Below are positions 50,085 through 59,475 of a stretch of DNA of 64,000 nt, piece by piece (position 1 is the stretch's first letter; every line of letters begins with the position of its first letter). Both the position numbers and the translations under genes were made by a program. Where the stretch lies: positions 62,001 to 126,000 of the forward strand of contig CAKMWI010000004.1 in NCBI GenBank assembly GCA_928722015.1. Reading direction: 5' to 3'. Source of the DNA: Candidatus Gastranaerophilales bacterium. Its GTDB lineage: Bacteria; Cyanobacteriota; Vampirovibrionia; Gastranaerophilales; Gastranaerophilaceae. The notes beneath the pieces were generated by a model. That model was not told the origin of the DNA. It worked only from the letters and a program-made list of their open reading frames with translations, and did no database searches.

Positions 50085-52478
50085 TTAAATATCTAAGCCT
50101 GTAAACATCTCGAGGGAGGTTACATTTTGTAGTATAGGAAAGTCTTCAATGTTATAACTTTTCACAAAATCTAGGGCTTCATTTCTTGCAAGTTCAAGAA
50201 TTTTTGCATCCCTTACAATATCTGAAATTATTAAATCTGGTAGGCCTGATTGTCGAGTTCCTAGAAATTCTCCTGGCCCTCGGAGTTGTAAATCTTTTTC
50301 TGCAATAACGAATCCGTCATTTGTTTCTGTCATAATTCCAAGTCGTTCACGGGTTTCTTGGTTGCGAGATGAAGTTATTAAAATACAATATGATTGGAGA
50401 GAACTTCTTCCTACACGTCCTCTCAATTGGTGCAGTTGCGAAAGTCCAAAGCGTTCTGCATTTTCAATTACCATAACAGTTGCGTTTGGAACATCGACTC
50501 CGACTTCAACAACTGTTGTTGAAACTAAAATATTATATTCCCCGTCTTTGAAATTTTTCATTACTTCATCTTTTTCATCATTTTTTAATTTGCCATGTAA
50601 AAGTCCGATTTTAAATTGAGGGAATACTTCTTGCTGTAATTTTTCTGCTTCAATTGTAGCTGCTTTAGCTGATAATGTTTCGCTTTCGTCAATAAGTGGA
50701 TAAACAATATATGCCTGTCTACCATCTTCAACTTCTTTTTTTATTAAATCCCAGACTTGTTTATGCGATGATGTGAGTATTGTCTTTATAGGTTTTCTAC
50801 CTTTAGGTAATTCATTTATAACCGTTAAATCTAAATCCCCATGGACAGTTAATGCCAGTGTTCTTGGGATAGGGGTTGCTGTCATAGTAAGAATTTGTGG
50901 ATTTTGTGATTTTTTCTTTAAGACATTTCGCTGTTTTACTCCAAACCTGTGTTGCTCATCGACTACTATTGCTCCAAGATTATTAAATTCTACATTTTCT
51001 TGAATTAAAGCATGTGTTCCTACTGCAATGTTAGTTTGTCCGTTTTTTAAATCTGTTTCAAACTTTTGACGTATTTTTTTCCCATGGCTGCCTAAAAATA
51101 ATCCTACACTCAATCCTAGTGGTGTCAACCATTGTATAAGATTATTATAGTGTTGTTGCGCCAGAATTTCTGTTGGTGCCATAAGTGCCCCCTGATAACC
51201 ATTTTCAACTGCTGCAAGAAGCATAATTGTAGCAACAACAGTTTTTCCGCTACCTACGTCTCCCTGTAGTAATCTTTGCATTGGTGTTTGGGAGTTCATA
51301 TCTTGCAAAATTTCATTTATGGCTTGTTTTTGTCCGGAAGTTAATTCAAATGGCAACGCATTAATAAATTTTTGTACTAATCCGTCTTTATGGACTTGAA
51401 GAGCGTAAGATGATATATTTTTAGCTGTGTTTTCACGTAGCCTTATAAGTTTTAATTGTATTAAAAACAATTCCTCAAAAATTAGAGAAAATCTTGCATG
51501 TTCCAAATCATTCATTGTTTGAGGAAAATGGATTTGTTTTACGGCATCTTTTTTATCCATAATTCCTAAACGTTCTCTGATAAAATCGGGGATTATATTT
51601 TTTATGTCATTTTTGTATAATTCAATAGCATTAAATATGGCTTTTCTTAGTGTCTTTATACTTAAATCTTCGCATACTGTATAAATAGGTACAATTCTTG
51701 CAATATTTAAATTATTGTCAGGATTTTCTAAAAATTCTCCGGTCATAATTGAATATGTTGGTTTATCCATTGTTAGTTGTCTGTTATAGTTGTTCATTTT
51801 TACAATTCCGGATAACATGATTCCTGCGTTTATTGGAAATTGAGCTTTCATTCTTTCCAATAAGTATCTGTTGCCTTTAGCATTAAAAAAGCTTAATTCA
51901 AGGCGCCCGCTTTCATCAGCAACAGTAACTTTTGTAACTGATAAATTATTTTTAGTATTGAAAGATGATACAGACTTTATGTAACCAAAAACAGTTGTTG
52001 TTTGACCTTCTTTTAAATTTTTTATAAGTGTTCGAGAAGAATAGTCAATATGTTTTTTAGGAAAATACATCATTAAATCTTGAGCAGTAAATATTCCAAG
52101 TTTGTTAAGTTTGTATGCTACTTTTGGACCTACTCCCTTTATATACATAACATCAACTTCAGAAGGATGTTTTGTTCTTTGCAGCTGTCGTTCTTTTTCT
52201 TCCTGTTTTTCTTGTTTTTCATTTTGAATCTCTGTTTTTATCACTCGAATCAGGTGTTCAATGGATTTTCTTCTTTCGGGAACGGAAGCGTATGGGTAGA
52301 CTTCAAACGCTTCTATAACAACTGCCCAACGGGGATTTTTCTTTGATTTTTTATAATTTTTTAAAGCTTCCTTTTTTATAAAACTTGAAAAATTTTGTGT
52401 TTTTCCATGAATATCTATATAGCGATATTTTATTTCAATATCTATAGCTGCTTTTATTTTGTCCAGATTCTCAATCAT
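50085..52478 (-). CDS. recG: ATP-dependent DNA helicase RecG
   Basis: A 797-residue RecG, which remodels stalled forks and branched DNA. It has an N-terminal extension of about 105 residues (charged, NEKQEKQEEKERQLQ) relative to E. coli RecG (693), as in cyanobacterial homologs. Then a HhH-like IKGVGPKVAYKLNKLG and the wedge OB domain (FGYIKSV, SGIVK). The SF2 helicase core has LQGDVGSGKTVVATIMLLAA (Walker A), AIVVDEQHRFGVKQR (Walker B, DEQH) and the QLRGRVGRSSLQS motif VI. There is no Shine-Dalgarno sequence, and the -10-like TATTAT only a few bases ahead suggests a leaderless mRNA, less clearly than elsewhere. Confidence 0.95.
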   Translation of the reverse strand: MIENLDKIKAAIDIEIKYRYIDIHGKTQNFSSFIKKEALKNYKKSKKNPRWAVVIEAFEVYPYASVPERRKSIEHLIRVIKTEIQNEKQEKQEEKERQLQRTKHPSEVDVMYIKGVGPKVAYKLNKLGIFTAQDLMMYFPKKHIDYSSRTLIKNLKEGQTTTVFGYIKSVSSFNTKNNLSVTKVTVADESGRLELSFFNAKGNRYLLERMKAQFPINAGIMLSGIVKMNNYNRQLTMDKPTYSIMTGEFLENPDNNLNIARIVPIYTVCEDLSIKTLRKAIFNAIELYKNDIKNIIPDFIRERLGIMDKKDAVKQIHFPQTMNDLEHARFSLIFEELFLIQLKLIRLRENTAKNISSYALQVHKDGLVQKFINALPFELTSGQKQAINEILQDMNSQTPMQRLLQGDVGSGKTVVATIMLLAAVENGYQGALMAPTEILAQQHYNNLIQWLTPLGLSVGLFLGSHGKKIRQKFETDLKNGQTNIAVGTHALIQENVEFNNLGAIVVDEQHRFGVKQRNVLKKKSQNPQILTMTATPIPRTLALTVHGDLDLTVINELPKGRKPIKTILTSSHKQVWDLIKKEVEDGRQAYIVYPLIDESETLSAKAATIEAEKLQQEVFPQFKIGLLHGKLKNDEKDEVMKNFKDGEYNILVSTTVVEVGVDVPNATVMVIENAERFGLSQLHQLRGRVGRSSLQSYCILITSSRNQETRERLGIMTETNDGFVIAEKDLQLRGPGEFLGTRQSGLPDLIISDIVRDAKILELARNEALDFVKSYNIEDFPILQNVTSLEMFTGLDI

Positions 52479-52527
52479 ACATATAATATTACATTAAGAT
52501 TAGGCTGAACACAAATAATATAAGTAT

Positions 52528-53373
52528 TTATTTTAAATTAGTATCAACATATTTTTGTAAATTATTTATAAATCCTTCGCATTTTTCTTTTGGAAGGTTT
52601 TCTATTGTTCTGTATTGACTAAAGTTATTGGGTCTTTTTAGATTTCCGTTTTTATCTAGTTCATAGTCAAAGCGTGTGTTATGTATATCTACTCCAGGGG
52701 AGTTAAATGAGACTTTTTTCACTTTTCCGTCATCATCAATTTGAACTAATAATTGAGCTTCTGTTTTTCCGTATCTTTGGTTATTGTCTTTTTTAGTTAT
52801 GACTAAACCTGTTGGTGTTGATTTATAGGAGTATGATTTATCCAAAATAAGAGTTGAGTTATCATTGCTTAACAAATTTGTCCAGTAGTTTATTCCTGCT
52901 TTTCCGTGAGCAGCGTATAATTTGTCATCAATTTTTTCAATATTTTGTGATTTGTATAAAGATTTTTGTGAATATGTTGCATGTTTGTCCGGATGTTCAA
53001 TAATTTTATTAATTTGTGCGGTTGTAGTTTTTATGTCTTCTGAAAATTTTATTGTTTGTTTATTATTTTTAACTTGGGGTATATGATTTTGTGTAGTGTT
53101 ATTTATTGCTCCTGGAAGATATATAGTTTCATTGATTTTTATATTGTTTGCTTTTTCTAAAGAGTCTTTCTTGTTGAGTTTTGCAATTGCATACATCATA
53201 TCAGAAATTTCGGCATTGCTGGCATTTTTTTTATGTAGATGCTTTTTGGCAATAACCCATAAATTGTCTCCTTTTTGAACTTTATATGCTGATTTTTTAT
53301 GTTCTAAAGGATTTGCTTTTTTGTATTGCAAATTATAATAAGTATCTTCCGTAGTTTTCATAGATAAAACCAT
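52528..53373 (-). CDS. LysM-domain protein without signal peptide
   Basis: A 281-residue protein. Residues about 29-91 are one LysM repeat (YKVQKGDNLWVIAKKHLHKK ... INETIYLP), which binds peptidoglycan-type glycans. The C-terminal 160 residues are mixed alpha/beta with no known family. No Sec signal or membrane helix is seen; the LysM starts near residue 29. If exported it would need another route, or the LysM acts inside the cell. AGGAGG, a perfect Shine-Dalgarno, lies 10 bases before the ATG. Confidence 0.8.
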   Translation of the reverse strand: MVLSMKTTEDTYYNLQYKKANPLEHKKSAYKVQKGDNLWVIAKKHLHKKNASNAEISDMMYAIAKLNKKDSLEKANNIKINETIYLPGAINNTTQNHIPQVKNNKQTIKFSEDIKTTTAQINKIIEHPDKHATYSQKSLYKSQNIEKIDDKLYAAHGKAGINYWTNLLSNDNSTLILDKSYSYKSTPTGLVITKKDNNQRYGKTEAQLLVQIDDDGKVKKVSFNSPGVDIHNTRFDYELDKNGNLKRPNNFSQYRTIENLPKEKCEGFINNLQKYVDTNLK

Positions 53374-53484
53374 ATAATAATATCCTCCTAAATTCTACAT
53401 TAATTTCCCCATAATTTATAAAAAACATTGATAAAAGAAATATTGATTAATATAGGAGGATAAATTAATATTATTTAATATTTT

Positions 53485-54555
53485 TTAGAAAAGGCTTTTT
53501 TGAGTTGCCTGACTGAGGGTTTTGTATCCGAGATGTCTGTATGCTGCCGGTGAAACTTTTCTACCTCTGGGAGTTCTTTGAAGAAATCCTGCTTGAAGTA
53601 AAAACGGTTCACAAACATCTTCAATTGTCCGGACATCTTCTCCTATTGCGGCTGCAATTGTTTCAATTCCAACCGGTCCTCCATCATATTTTTCTATTAT
53701 TAATTTTAAAAGATTTCTATCGGTTGTATCAAGTCCGTACTCATCAATTTTTAAGATATCCAGCGATTTGTTTGCAATATCTTTGGATATTTTCCCATCA
53801 TGTTTTACTAATGCGTAATCGCTAACCCTTTTTATAAGACGGTTTGCAATACGTGGCGTTCCTCGTGAGCGTTTTGCAATTGCAAGTGCTCCATCGTCAT
53901 CAATTTCAATATTTAAAATACCTGCAGTCCTTTTAATAACCATGGAAAGTTCTTTGTCTGTATAAAATTCAAGACGATGTATTATTCCAAATCTATCTCG
54001 TAATGGCCCGGATAGTTCTCCGGCTTTTGTAGTTGCTCCTATTAGAGTAAATTTTGGCAGCGGAACTCTTAGTGTTTTGACAGTTTGGCTTTTTCCTGTT
54101 GTCATATCAAGGTAGAAATCTTCCATTGCCGGATATAAGATTTCTTCTGCAACTTTATTTAACCTATGTATTTCATCAATAAAGAGTATTTCTCCTCCTT
54201 GTAAAGACATTAGAATACCTATAATGTCTCTTGGTCTTTCAAGAGCTGGAGCAGAAGTGATTTTTATATCAACCCCCATTTCTTGTGCAATTACTCCCGC
54301 TAATGTTGTTTTGCCTAAGCCGGGAGGTCCATAAAATAAAAGATGATCAAGCGGTAATTCACGTTTTTTTGCGGCTTGAATTGTTATTTTAAGAGTATCT
54401 TTCAATGCTGATTGACCAATGTATGTATCAAATGATTTAGGTCGGATACAGTTTTCAAAATTTTTATCACATTCAATGACTTCCGCTTTTACAACCGGAT
54501 TTTTTTTATGTTCCTGGTGTTGTTCAAAGTCATTATCGTCTGCAATAATACTCAT
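53485..54555 (-). CDS. ruvB: Holliday junction branch migration helicase RuvB
   Basis: A 356-residue RuvB ring ATPase. AAA+ core: HLLFYGPPGLGKTTLAGVIA (Walker A), EILFIDEIHRLNKVAEEIL (Walker B), the GATTKAGELSGPLRDRFGI arginine finger region and a C-terminal winged helix (GPVGIETIAAAIGED, FLQRTPRGR). N-terminal 40 residues are acidic and variable. GGGAA lies six bases before the ATG. ruvA and ruvC are elsewhere. Confidence 0.96.
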   Translation of the reverse strand: MSIIADDNDFEQHQEHKKNPVVKAEVIECDKNFENCIRPKSFDTYIGQSALKDTLKITIQAAKKRELPLDHLLFYGPPGLGKTTLAGVIAQEMGVDIKITSAPALERPRDIIGILMSLQGGEILFIDEIHRLNKVAEEILYPAMEDFYLDMTTGKSQTVKTLRVPLPKFTLIGATTKAGELSGPLRDRFGIIHRLEFYTDKELSMVIKRTAGILNIEIDDDGALAIAKRSRGTPRIANRLIKRVSDYALVKHDGKISKDIANKSLDILKIDEYGLDTTDRNLLKLIIEKYDGGPVGIETIAAAIGEDVRTIEDVCEPFLLQAGFLQRTPRGRKVSPAAYRHLGYKTLSQATQKSLF

Positions 54556-54629
54556 TATCGTTCCCTTAATTCTTATAACAATATAATATCATAATCGTTT
54601 TTTATTGGGAAATATATTTAATATGTTTA

Positions 54630-56930
54630 TTATTTCATTGCTTGGACAAAAGATAAAACTGTTGAGAAAAATTGTTCTTTATTTTCGTCAATAAATTTTA
54701 ATCTGTCTCTGATTTGTTTTAAAGTATATCGTTTGTTATTTATTGCAGAATTAATAATTGACTCTTTTATTTCTTCAAACATTAGTTTAAGTTGTTCTTT
54801 TGCTTCTATTTCTGTGATTCTTTCACCATTTTTATCAAGAATTTTTTGGATATCTTTCAGGCATGTTAGGTTTGAAAAATATGTAATTTCAGCTTTGAGA
54901 AGATTAGTATTATTTTGGTTTGGAATAATATTATTGTCGGACATAATTTTGAGGCCTATATCATTGACTTCTTTAAATAAATTACCTTCAATTAATTTAG
55001 AATGTCCGTTATATACTTTTTTATTTAACCCTTTTTCTACGATTTCTTGTGCCTGTTTTTGGGTCATTCCGTCAGGAAGATTGGCATTTCTTAGAAGAGC
55101 TTTTGCAATACCTCTTGTATTTCCGAGAAAATAATCTATATGATTTAGTGCATTTTCAATTGCTTCTTCCGGAGTATAGCGCAGTACATTTCCTGTATCA
55201 ATAAAAGTGAAAGGTCTGTTTCTATCCGTGAGATCAATGAATACATTTCCAGGATGTGGGTCAGCATGCATTACTTTAGTTCCTTTTTTAGGTACTGAAA
55301 GTAACTGTTCAAAAAATACTTGGAAATAATTTCTCATTAAGTAAAACATATCTTTTTGTGATATTTTTTTATTTTCTTTTAGCATTTGGTCGATAAATTG
55401 ATTAAACTGTATTCCCGGAGCTTTTTCCATTACATATATATTATTTTTTACTTCGATTGGTTTTACTGCATGATAATGTTTTGCATTTCTGCCAAGTATT
55501 TCTGTTGCTTCCATTTCTTTTGACAAATCAGTTTCTTTTGCCCATGCATCATATAAAGCATTTATTTTTCGTATTAAAAAGTTTGTTTTTTCAGAATCTG
55601 AGTCAGAATCTTTTTGAGCTTTTATTAAATTTATAAATTCAGTTCTGTCTTTTTCAATTTTTTCTAAAGACATTCCTTTTTTCAAAAACTTAAGGACAAC
55701 TTCTTTCCCTGTATTATTATCTTTAGCCAGAAATGTTTCTGCAACTGTTCCTACTCCTAATGCTTTATCATTTATAATTGTGTATTTATCGCCGTAGGTT
55801 TTTGATATAAATTCTTGTGCCTCTTTTACTGTTCTTGATTGTGGGCAATCACTTTTGAATCGAGTAATTATGGTTGATATTTCATCCAAATTAATTTTCA
55901 TTCCCATATATTCTATTTCATGTATCCCAAATATTTTCAGTGCATTTTCAGGAATGGTTTGTAAGAATTTAGGAAGAAAAATATTTTTTTCTTCAATTAT
56001 ACGCATTTTATTTTCGGTGGATTTATTTTCGGAGAAGATTTCCTGCATCAGTTTAGGATTAAGAAGTAATTTAGCCTTGTTTGCTATTTCTTTAAATTCA
56101 GATTCTGTTTCGACTTTTTCAAATGGTTTTAAATCTTTAATGTTTTCAAAGGCTTTATCAATTGCTTTCTTCCAGCTAGAAAGAGATGTATGTAATTTAC
56201 GGGCTTTATATGTAATAACTGTAGTTGCAGCCCCTTTTAGAACCAGATTGTCTTTTTGTTTATTAAGAAAATCTTTAACTGATTTTTTATCATTTCTTTT
56301 TATAAATAAATATCTTTGTAGAGAGTTTTCGGCCATTACAAGCGGAATTCCTAAAATTGCACCTTTTAGTATTGCAACAGGGGCCATTGCACCGTTAATA
56401 GCTCCTGAAAGAGTGTCTTTCCAGAATGTTTTGTTTTCTCTTTTTTCTCTCGGTTTAAGATAGATTCTGTCAAAGAATCTAAGGAATGGTTTTGTGGTCA
56501 TTCCTGTTAATATTGCAAGCCCTACCCCAATTGGTTTTGAGAATTTACCAATCTTATCTGCTATATGTTTTCCTGCAAACGGGGAGAGAAAAGTTACGGC
56601 TTTTTTAGTCAAAGAGTACATTCCAAATCCTGCTAAACCCGTTAAAATATCAAGTGTAAGTTCACTTGCGTCAGCTTGAGTATAGCGATAATCATTTATA
56701 TATTTTTCTGCTTCATTATAAGATATTTTTCCTTTTTGAAAGTCAAGGATTTTTTGAGTAACACTTTTTGAATTCTTGCCAAATCCGGCTAATGCTTTTG
56801 TTTTATCTATTCCTTTTGCTATATATCCTTGGCATCTGTATACTTTTTTTGATTTATCACTAAGTTTTTTGCTTAGAAATTCTGTGGCAAGCGGTGATGT
56901 TGCGCCGGGGGTAATTATATTGTTATCCAT
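54630..56930 (-). CDS. ABC1/UbiB-like kinase fused to an N-terminal membrane-associated region
   Basis: A 766-residue protein. The C-terminal 350 residues are an atypical kinase of the ABC1/ADCK/UbiB family. It has a nucleotide loop ALGVGTVAETFLAKD with a candidate Lys in VVLKFLKKG, the catalytic loop VMHADPHPGNVFID and metal-binding IDTG (usually DFG). The N-terminal 370 residues are unusual: residues about 90-230 hold several hydrophobic stretches (LTGLAGFGMYSL, PIGVGLAILTGMTTKPFL, MAPVAILKGAILGIPLVM). UbiB proteins act in quinone or lipid homeostasis. The KxGQ motif of UbiB was not seen, so the kinase is diverged. AAGG precedes the ATG. A new combination as far as I can tell. Confidence 0.75.
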   Translation of the reverse strand: MDNNIITPGATSPLATEFLSKKLSDKSKKVYRCQGYIAKGIDKTKALAGFGKNSKSVTQKILDFQKGKISYNEAEKYINDYRYTQADASELTLDILTGLAGFGMYSLTKKAVTFLSPFAGKHIADKIGKFSKPIGVGLAILTGMTTKPFLRFFDRIYLKPREKRENKTFWKDTLSGAINGAMAPVAILKGAILGIPLVMAENSLQRYLFIKRNDKKSVKDFLNKQKDNLVLKGAATTVITYKARKLHTSLSSWKKAIDKAFENIKDLKPFEKVETESEFKEIANKAKLLLNPKLMQEIFSENKSTENKMRIIEEKNIFLPKFLQTIPENALKIFGIHEIEYMGMKINLDEISTIITRFKSDCPQSRTVKEAQEFISKTYGDKYTIINDKALGVGTVAETFLAKDNNTGKEVVLKFLKKGMSLEKIEKDRTEFINLIKAQKDSDSDSEKTNFLIRKINALYDAWAKETDLSKEMEATEILGRNAKHYHAVKPIEVKNNIYVMEKAPGIQFNQFIDQMLKENKKISQKDMFYLMRNYFQVFFEQLLSVPKKGTKVMHADPHPGNVFIDLTDRNRPFTFIDTGNVLRYTPEEAIENALNHIDYFLGNTRGIAKALLRNANLPDGMTQKQAQEIVEKGLNKKVYNGHSKLIEGNLFKEVNDIGLKIMSDNNIIPNQNNTNLLKAEITYFSNLTCLKDIQKILDKNGERITEIEAKEQLKLMFEEIKESIINSAINNKRYTLKQIRDRLKFIDENKEQFFSTVLSFVQAMK

Positions 56931-57072
56931 GTTCTAACCTTTTATTTTGCTTTGTATTTTGGTAAAATGTCTAAATAGGCAAATTTGCTAAATTGTATTA
57001 TAAATTTTACTAAAATTAATATTTTAATAGGCTAATATCCTCTGTTTGAACTAGTTTAAACGCGCTGTGCTA

Positions 57073-57081
57073 TGGTATAAT
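57073..57081 (+). promoter_or_regulatory. Extended -10, leaderless start for the zinc-ribbon gene
   Basis: TGgTATAAT, ending six bases before the ATG at 57088. A longer GTG-initiated reading (57067) begins ahead of the -10 itself and can be excluded. Confidence 0.6.
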
Positions 57082-57087
57082 TTCAGT

Positions 57088-59475
57088 ATGGAATGTCCAA
57101 AATGCGGAGCAGAAATTGATAAAAATGCGATGGTGTGCCCTAATTGTAAAAAGGTGCTCAAAATCGTTTGTCCTGTGTGTCGTACTGTTAATACAAAAAA
57201 TATATGTAAAAAATGTGGAGAAATCCTTGTTACTAAATGTAATCGCTGCGGTAAGATAAATTTAACTAAGAATCCTAAATGTATAAAATGCGGTTATTCT
57301 AATGAAATCAGTGCTGTACAGGGTGAATCAAATACGGATACTTTTGCTGTTTTGAGAATAGATTTCCCGAATAGAGATGTTATTAAATCTGTACTGGGTT
57401 CTAATCAGTTATTCACAAAATTTTTTGCAAATTTGGATAATCTCATTGTAAATTATCTTAATTCTCTTCATGTTCGTCGTCAGGTTGTTAAGGGTGGAAC
57501 TTATATAATTCGTTTTAATAAGGATTATACATTTTCATCTTCATCTAATTCTGTTATTCTTGCTACAATAGAGATTTTGAATCTGATTACACGTATAAAT
57601 GTAAAACTTTTAAAGAAAAAAAATGTTGCATTAAAATGTAATTTTACAATTATGAAGCGTGATGCGGATAAAGATCCTTATGATATAGATTCCGGTTTCC
57701 AGGCAAATATGGTCTATCAGGGTGAAAAAAAAGAAATGAAAGCTTTGGAAGCTTTTCAAGTTATTACTGATGAAGATTTTTATGAAATCTATAAGGAACA
57801 CTATAAGTTGGACTCTCTTAATTCCGTTTTGGTTAACGGAGTTATGAAAAGATTTTTTGAAATAAATTTAAAAGAATTTGTCAAAATAAATGAATTTCTG
57901 CAAAGTGAAGCTGAAAAAGAACATGAAGATAATATAGAAGTTCCAAATTTTGTCCAGACAATGTTGACTGAACAAGAAAAAATTACAAAAGAAACTTTGG
58001 ATGAAGAAAATCTTATTTCAGATGATGAAATTTATGATATTGAGATGATAAATTTTGATGAGATTAATTGTGTCTTTTATAAGACTGAAAATGTTAAGGT
58101 GCTAGATAATGTGGTGGAAGTTCTACAAGATGTTCCAAAAGGAATTCTTGCAATAAAAGGTTCAAACATGTATCAGCCTTATACTTTGAAGCTTTTATCC
58201 GCAGTGGATGAGCTTGGAATATACAATAGCGTTATTCCAATAACATGTCATGATGATATGAAATACTCGCCGTATTCATTCTTTAGAGATTTGGTTTCTT
58301 CAGTTTTTGAATATACTGTCTCTCAAAAACTTTTTGATACAAATGATTTTTCGATGTTCGCCAAAATTGATTCTTCAAATCTGGTGAGAGATCTTGTTAC
58401 TTTAACTCAAAGAGGGATGAATGATTTTGAAGAAACAAGAGATAGTTATTTTCAGGTGTTTTTATCTTTATTGCAATCTATACCTGATACTTTAATATAT
58501 ATTGAAAATTTTGAAAAAATAGATGCTAGTTCTATGTTTGTATTAGAGCAGTTATTTGACCATTTTGAAGAATTGAATGTAAGTTATTTAATTTCCTATG
58601 ATAAAGAATTCTCTCTTCACAGAAAGTGTCATTTTTTATTATCCAGACCTTATTATACAGAAATTACATTGCATCCAACACCATTTGAAAATATTATTGA
58701 ATCTGATAAAGAATTTTATAAAAATATAATGACAGATTTTTATTTTCAAAGAATTGCAAAATATGCTTGTGGTAGTACTTTATTTTTGGATTTTGCGATT
58801 CAATATCTCTTGGAGTCCGGAGTTTATTCATACACAGAATATTCGATTGTGATGGTTAATCCGAAAACAATTATTATACCTTCAAGCCTCGGTAAATTGA
58901 TGAAACGCAGGTTGAATCTTTTAAAAGATGATATAAGAGCTATAAAATTTTTGACAATGTCTGTTCTTCTTGGAACAAGAGTGGATATTAAAACTTTAGA
59001 GGCTTTAGGGTTTGCAAATTGGCGCCCTATTGCTGATAAATTGTCAGAGATGGGGTATCTATATTTTTATAATAATTGTATGTATTTTTCTAATTATAAT
59101 TTATTAAGGGAAAATATATTGGAAGTTATTCCACAAGACGAATTAAAAAATATTTCAAATGATTTATTTAATCTTGTTTTTATTGAAGATATGCCAAGTC
59201 CGGTTAAGGCGTTTTTGTATGAGTTGTCTGATGATAAAGAAAAGGTTATATTTGAATGGGAAAAACTTGCTAATATAAATCTTTCTATGGGTGATTTTTC
59301 ATCTTATTTGAATTGCTCCGGTGAAATATTGAAATGTTTGGACAAGTATTCTGAACATTGGTCTGCAGAAGAACTTGAAAGCTATAAAATGTCTATTTAT
59401 GAAAATATTTCAAATAATATGTTTGAATATGATCCTGAGCAAACACGGGAAATAGCAGAAAAAAACCCTTACTAA
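57088..59475 (+). CDS. Zinc-ribbon / cyclase-like / ATPase-like protein, 5' part of a frameshifted gene
   Basis: A 795-residue ORF. Residues 1-70 carry 12 Cys in CxxC pairs, that is three zinc ribbons (CPKCG, CPNC, CPVC, CKKCG, CNRCG, CIKCGY). Residues about 80-290 resemble a degenerate class III nucleotide cyclase domain (FAVLRIDFPNRD), and about 340-640 a degenerate STAND ATPase: GILAIKGSNMYQPYTL replaces the P-loop, with LIYIENFEKID as a Walker B-like strand. The overall plan recalls cyclase-STAND-TPR proteins with lost activities. It ends abruptly at an A7 run (59459-59465). The downstream ORF continues the protein in another frame, so this is probably one gene interrupted by a frameshift. 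The transcript is predicted leaderless. Confidence 0.65.
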   Translation: MECPKCGAEIDKNAMVCPNCKKVLKIVCPVCRTVNTKNICKKCGEILVTKCNRCGKINLTKNPKCIKCGYSNEISAVQGESNTDTFAVLRIDFPNRDVIKSVLGSNQLFTKFFANLDNLIVNYLNSLHVRRQVVKGGTYIIRFNKDYTFSSSSNSVILATIEILNLITRINVKLLKKKNVALKCNFTIMKRDADKDPYDIDSGFQANMVYQGEKKEMKALEAFQVITDEDFYEIYKEHYKLDSLNSVLVNGVMKRFFEINLKEFVKINEFLQSEAEKEHEDNIEVPNFVQTMLTEQEKITKETLDEENLISDDEIYDIEMINFDEINCVFYKTENVKVLDNVVEVLQDVPKGILAIKGSNMYQPYTLKLLSAVDELGIYNSVIPITCHDDMKYSPYSFFRDLVSSVFEYTVSQKLFDTNDFSMFAKIDSSNLVRDLVTLTQRGMNDFEETRDSYFQVFLSLLQSIPDTLIYIENFEKIDASSMFVLEQLFDHFEELNVSYLISYDKEFSLHRKCHFLLSRPYYTEITLHPTPFENIIESDKEFYKNIMTDFYFQRIAKYACGSTLFLDFAIQYLLESGVYSYTEYSIVMVNPKTIIIPSSLGKLMKRRLNLLKDDIRAIKFLTMSVLLGTRVDIKTLEALGFANWRPIADKLSEMGYLYFYNNCMYFSNYNLLRENILEVIPQDELKNISNDLFNLVFIEDMPSPVKAFLYELSDDKEKVIFEWEKLANINLSMGDFSSYLNCSGEILKCLDKYSEHWSAEELESYKMSIYENISNNMFEYDPEQTREIAEKNPY
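59459..59465 (+). other. A7 homopolymer at the reading-frame break
   Basis: The sequence GCAGAAAAAAACCC spans the end of the 57088 ORF. With one A fewer, translation continues AEKTLTNLQKSSNT and passes without stop into the next ORF. It also contains A-AAA-AAC in the zero frame, a known -1 slippery heptamer, but the -1 frame soon meets a stop. Candidate for indel, programmed +1 shift or transcriptional slippage. Confidence 0.7.

Noticed and set aside
55855..56463. 202-aa plus-strand ORF
   Set aside because: Antisense to the UbiB-like gene, whose kinase motifs fix the real strand.
57067..57087. GTG start for the zinc-ribbon protein, adding seven residues
   Set aside because: This start precedes or overlaps the extended -10 element, so it would not be in the transcript. 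The first zinc ribbon begins right after the ATG at 57088.
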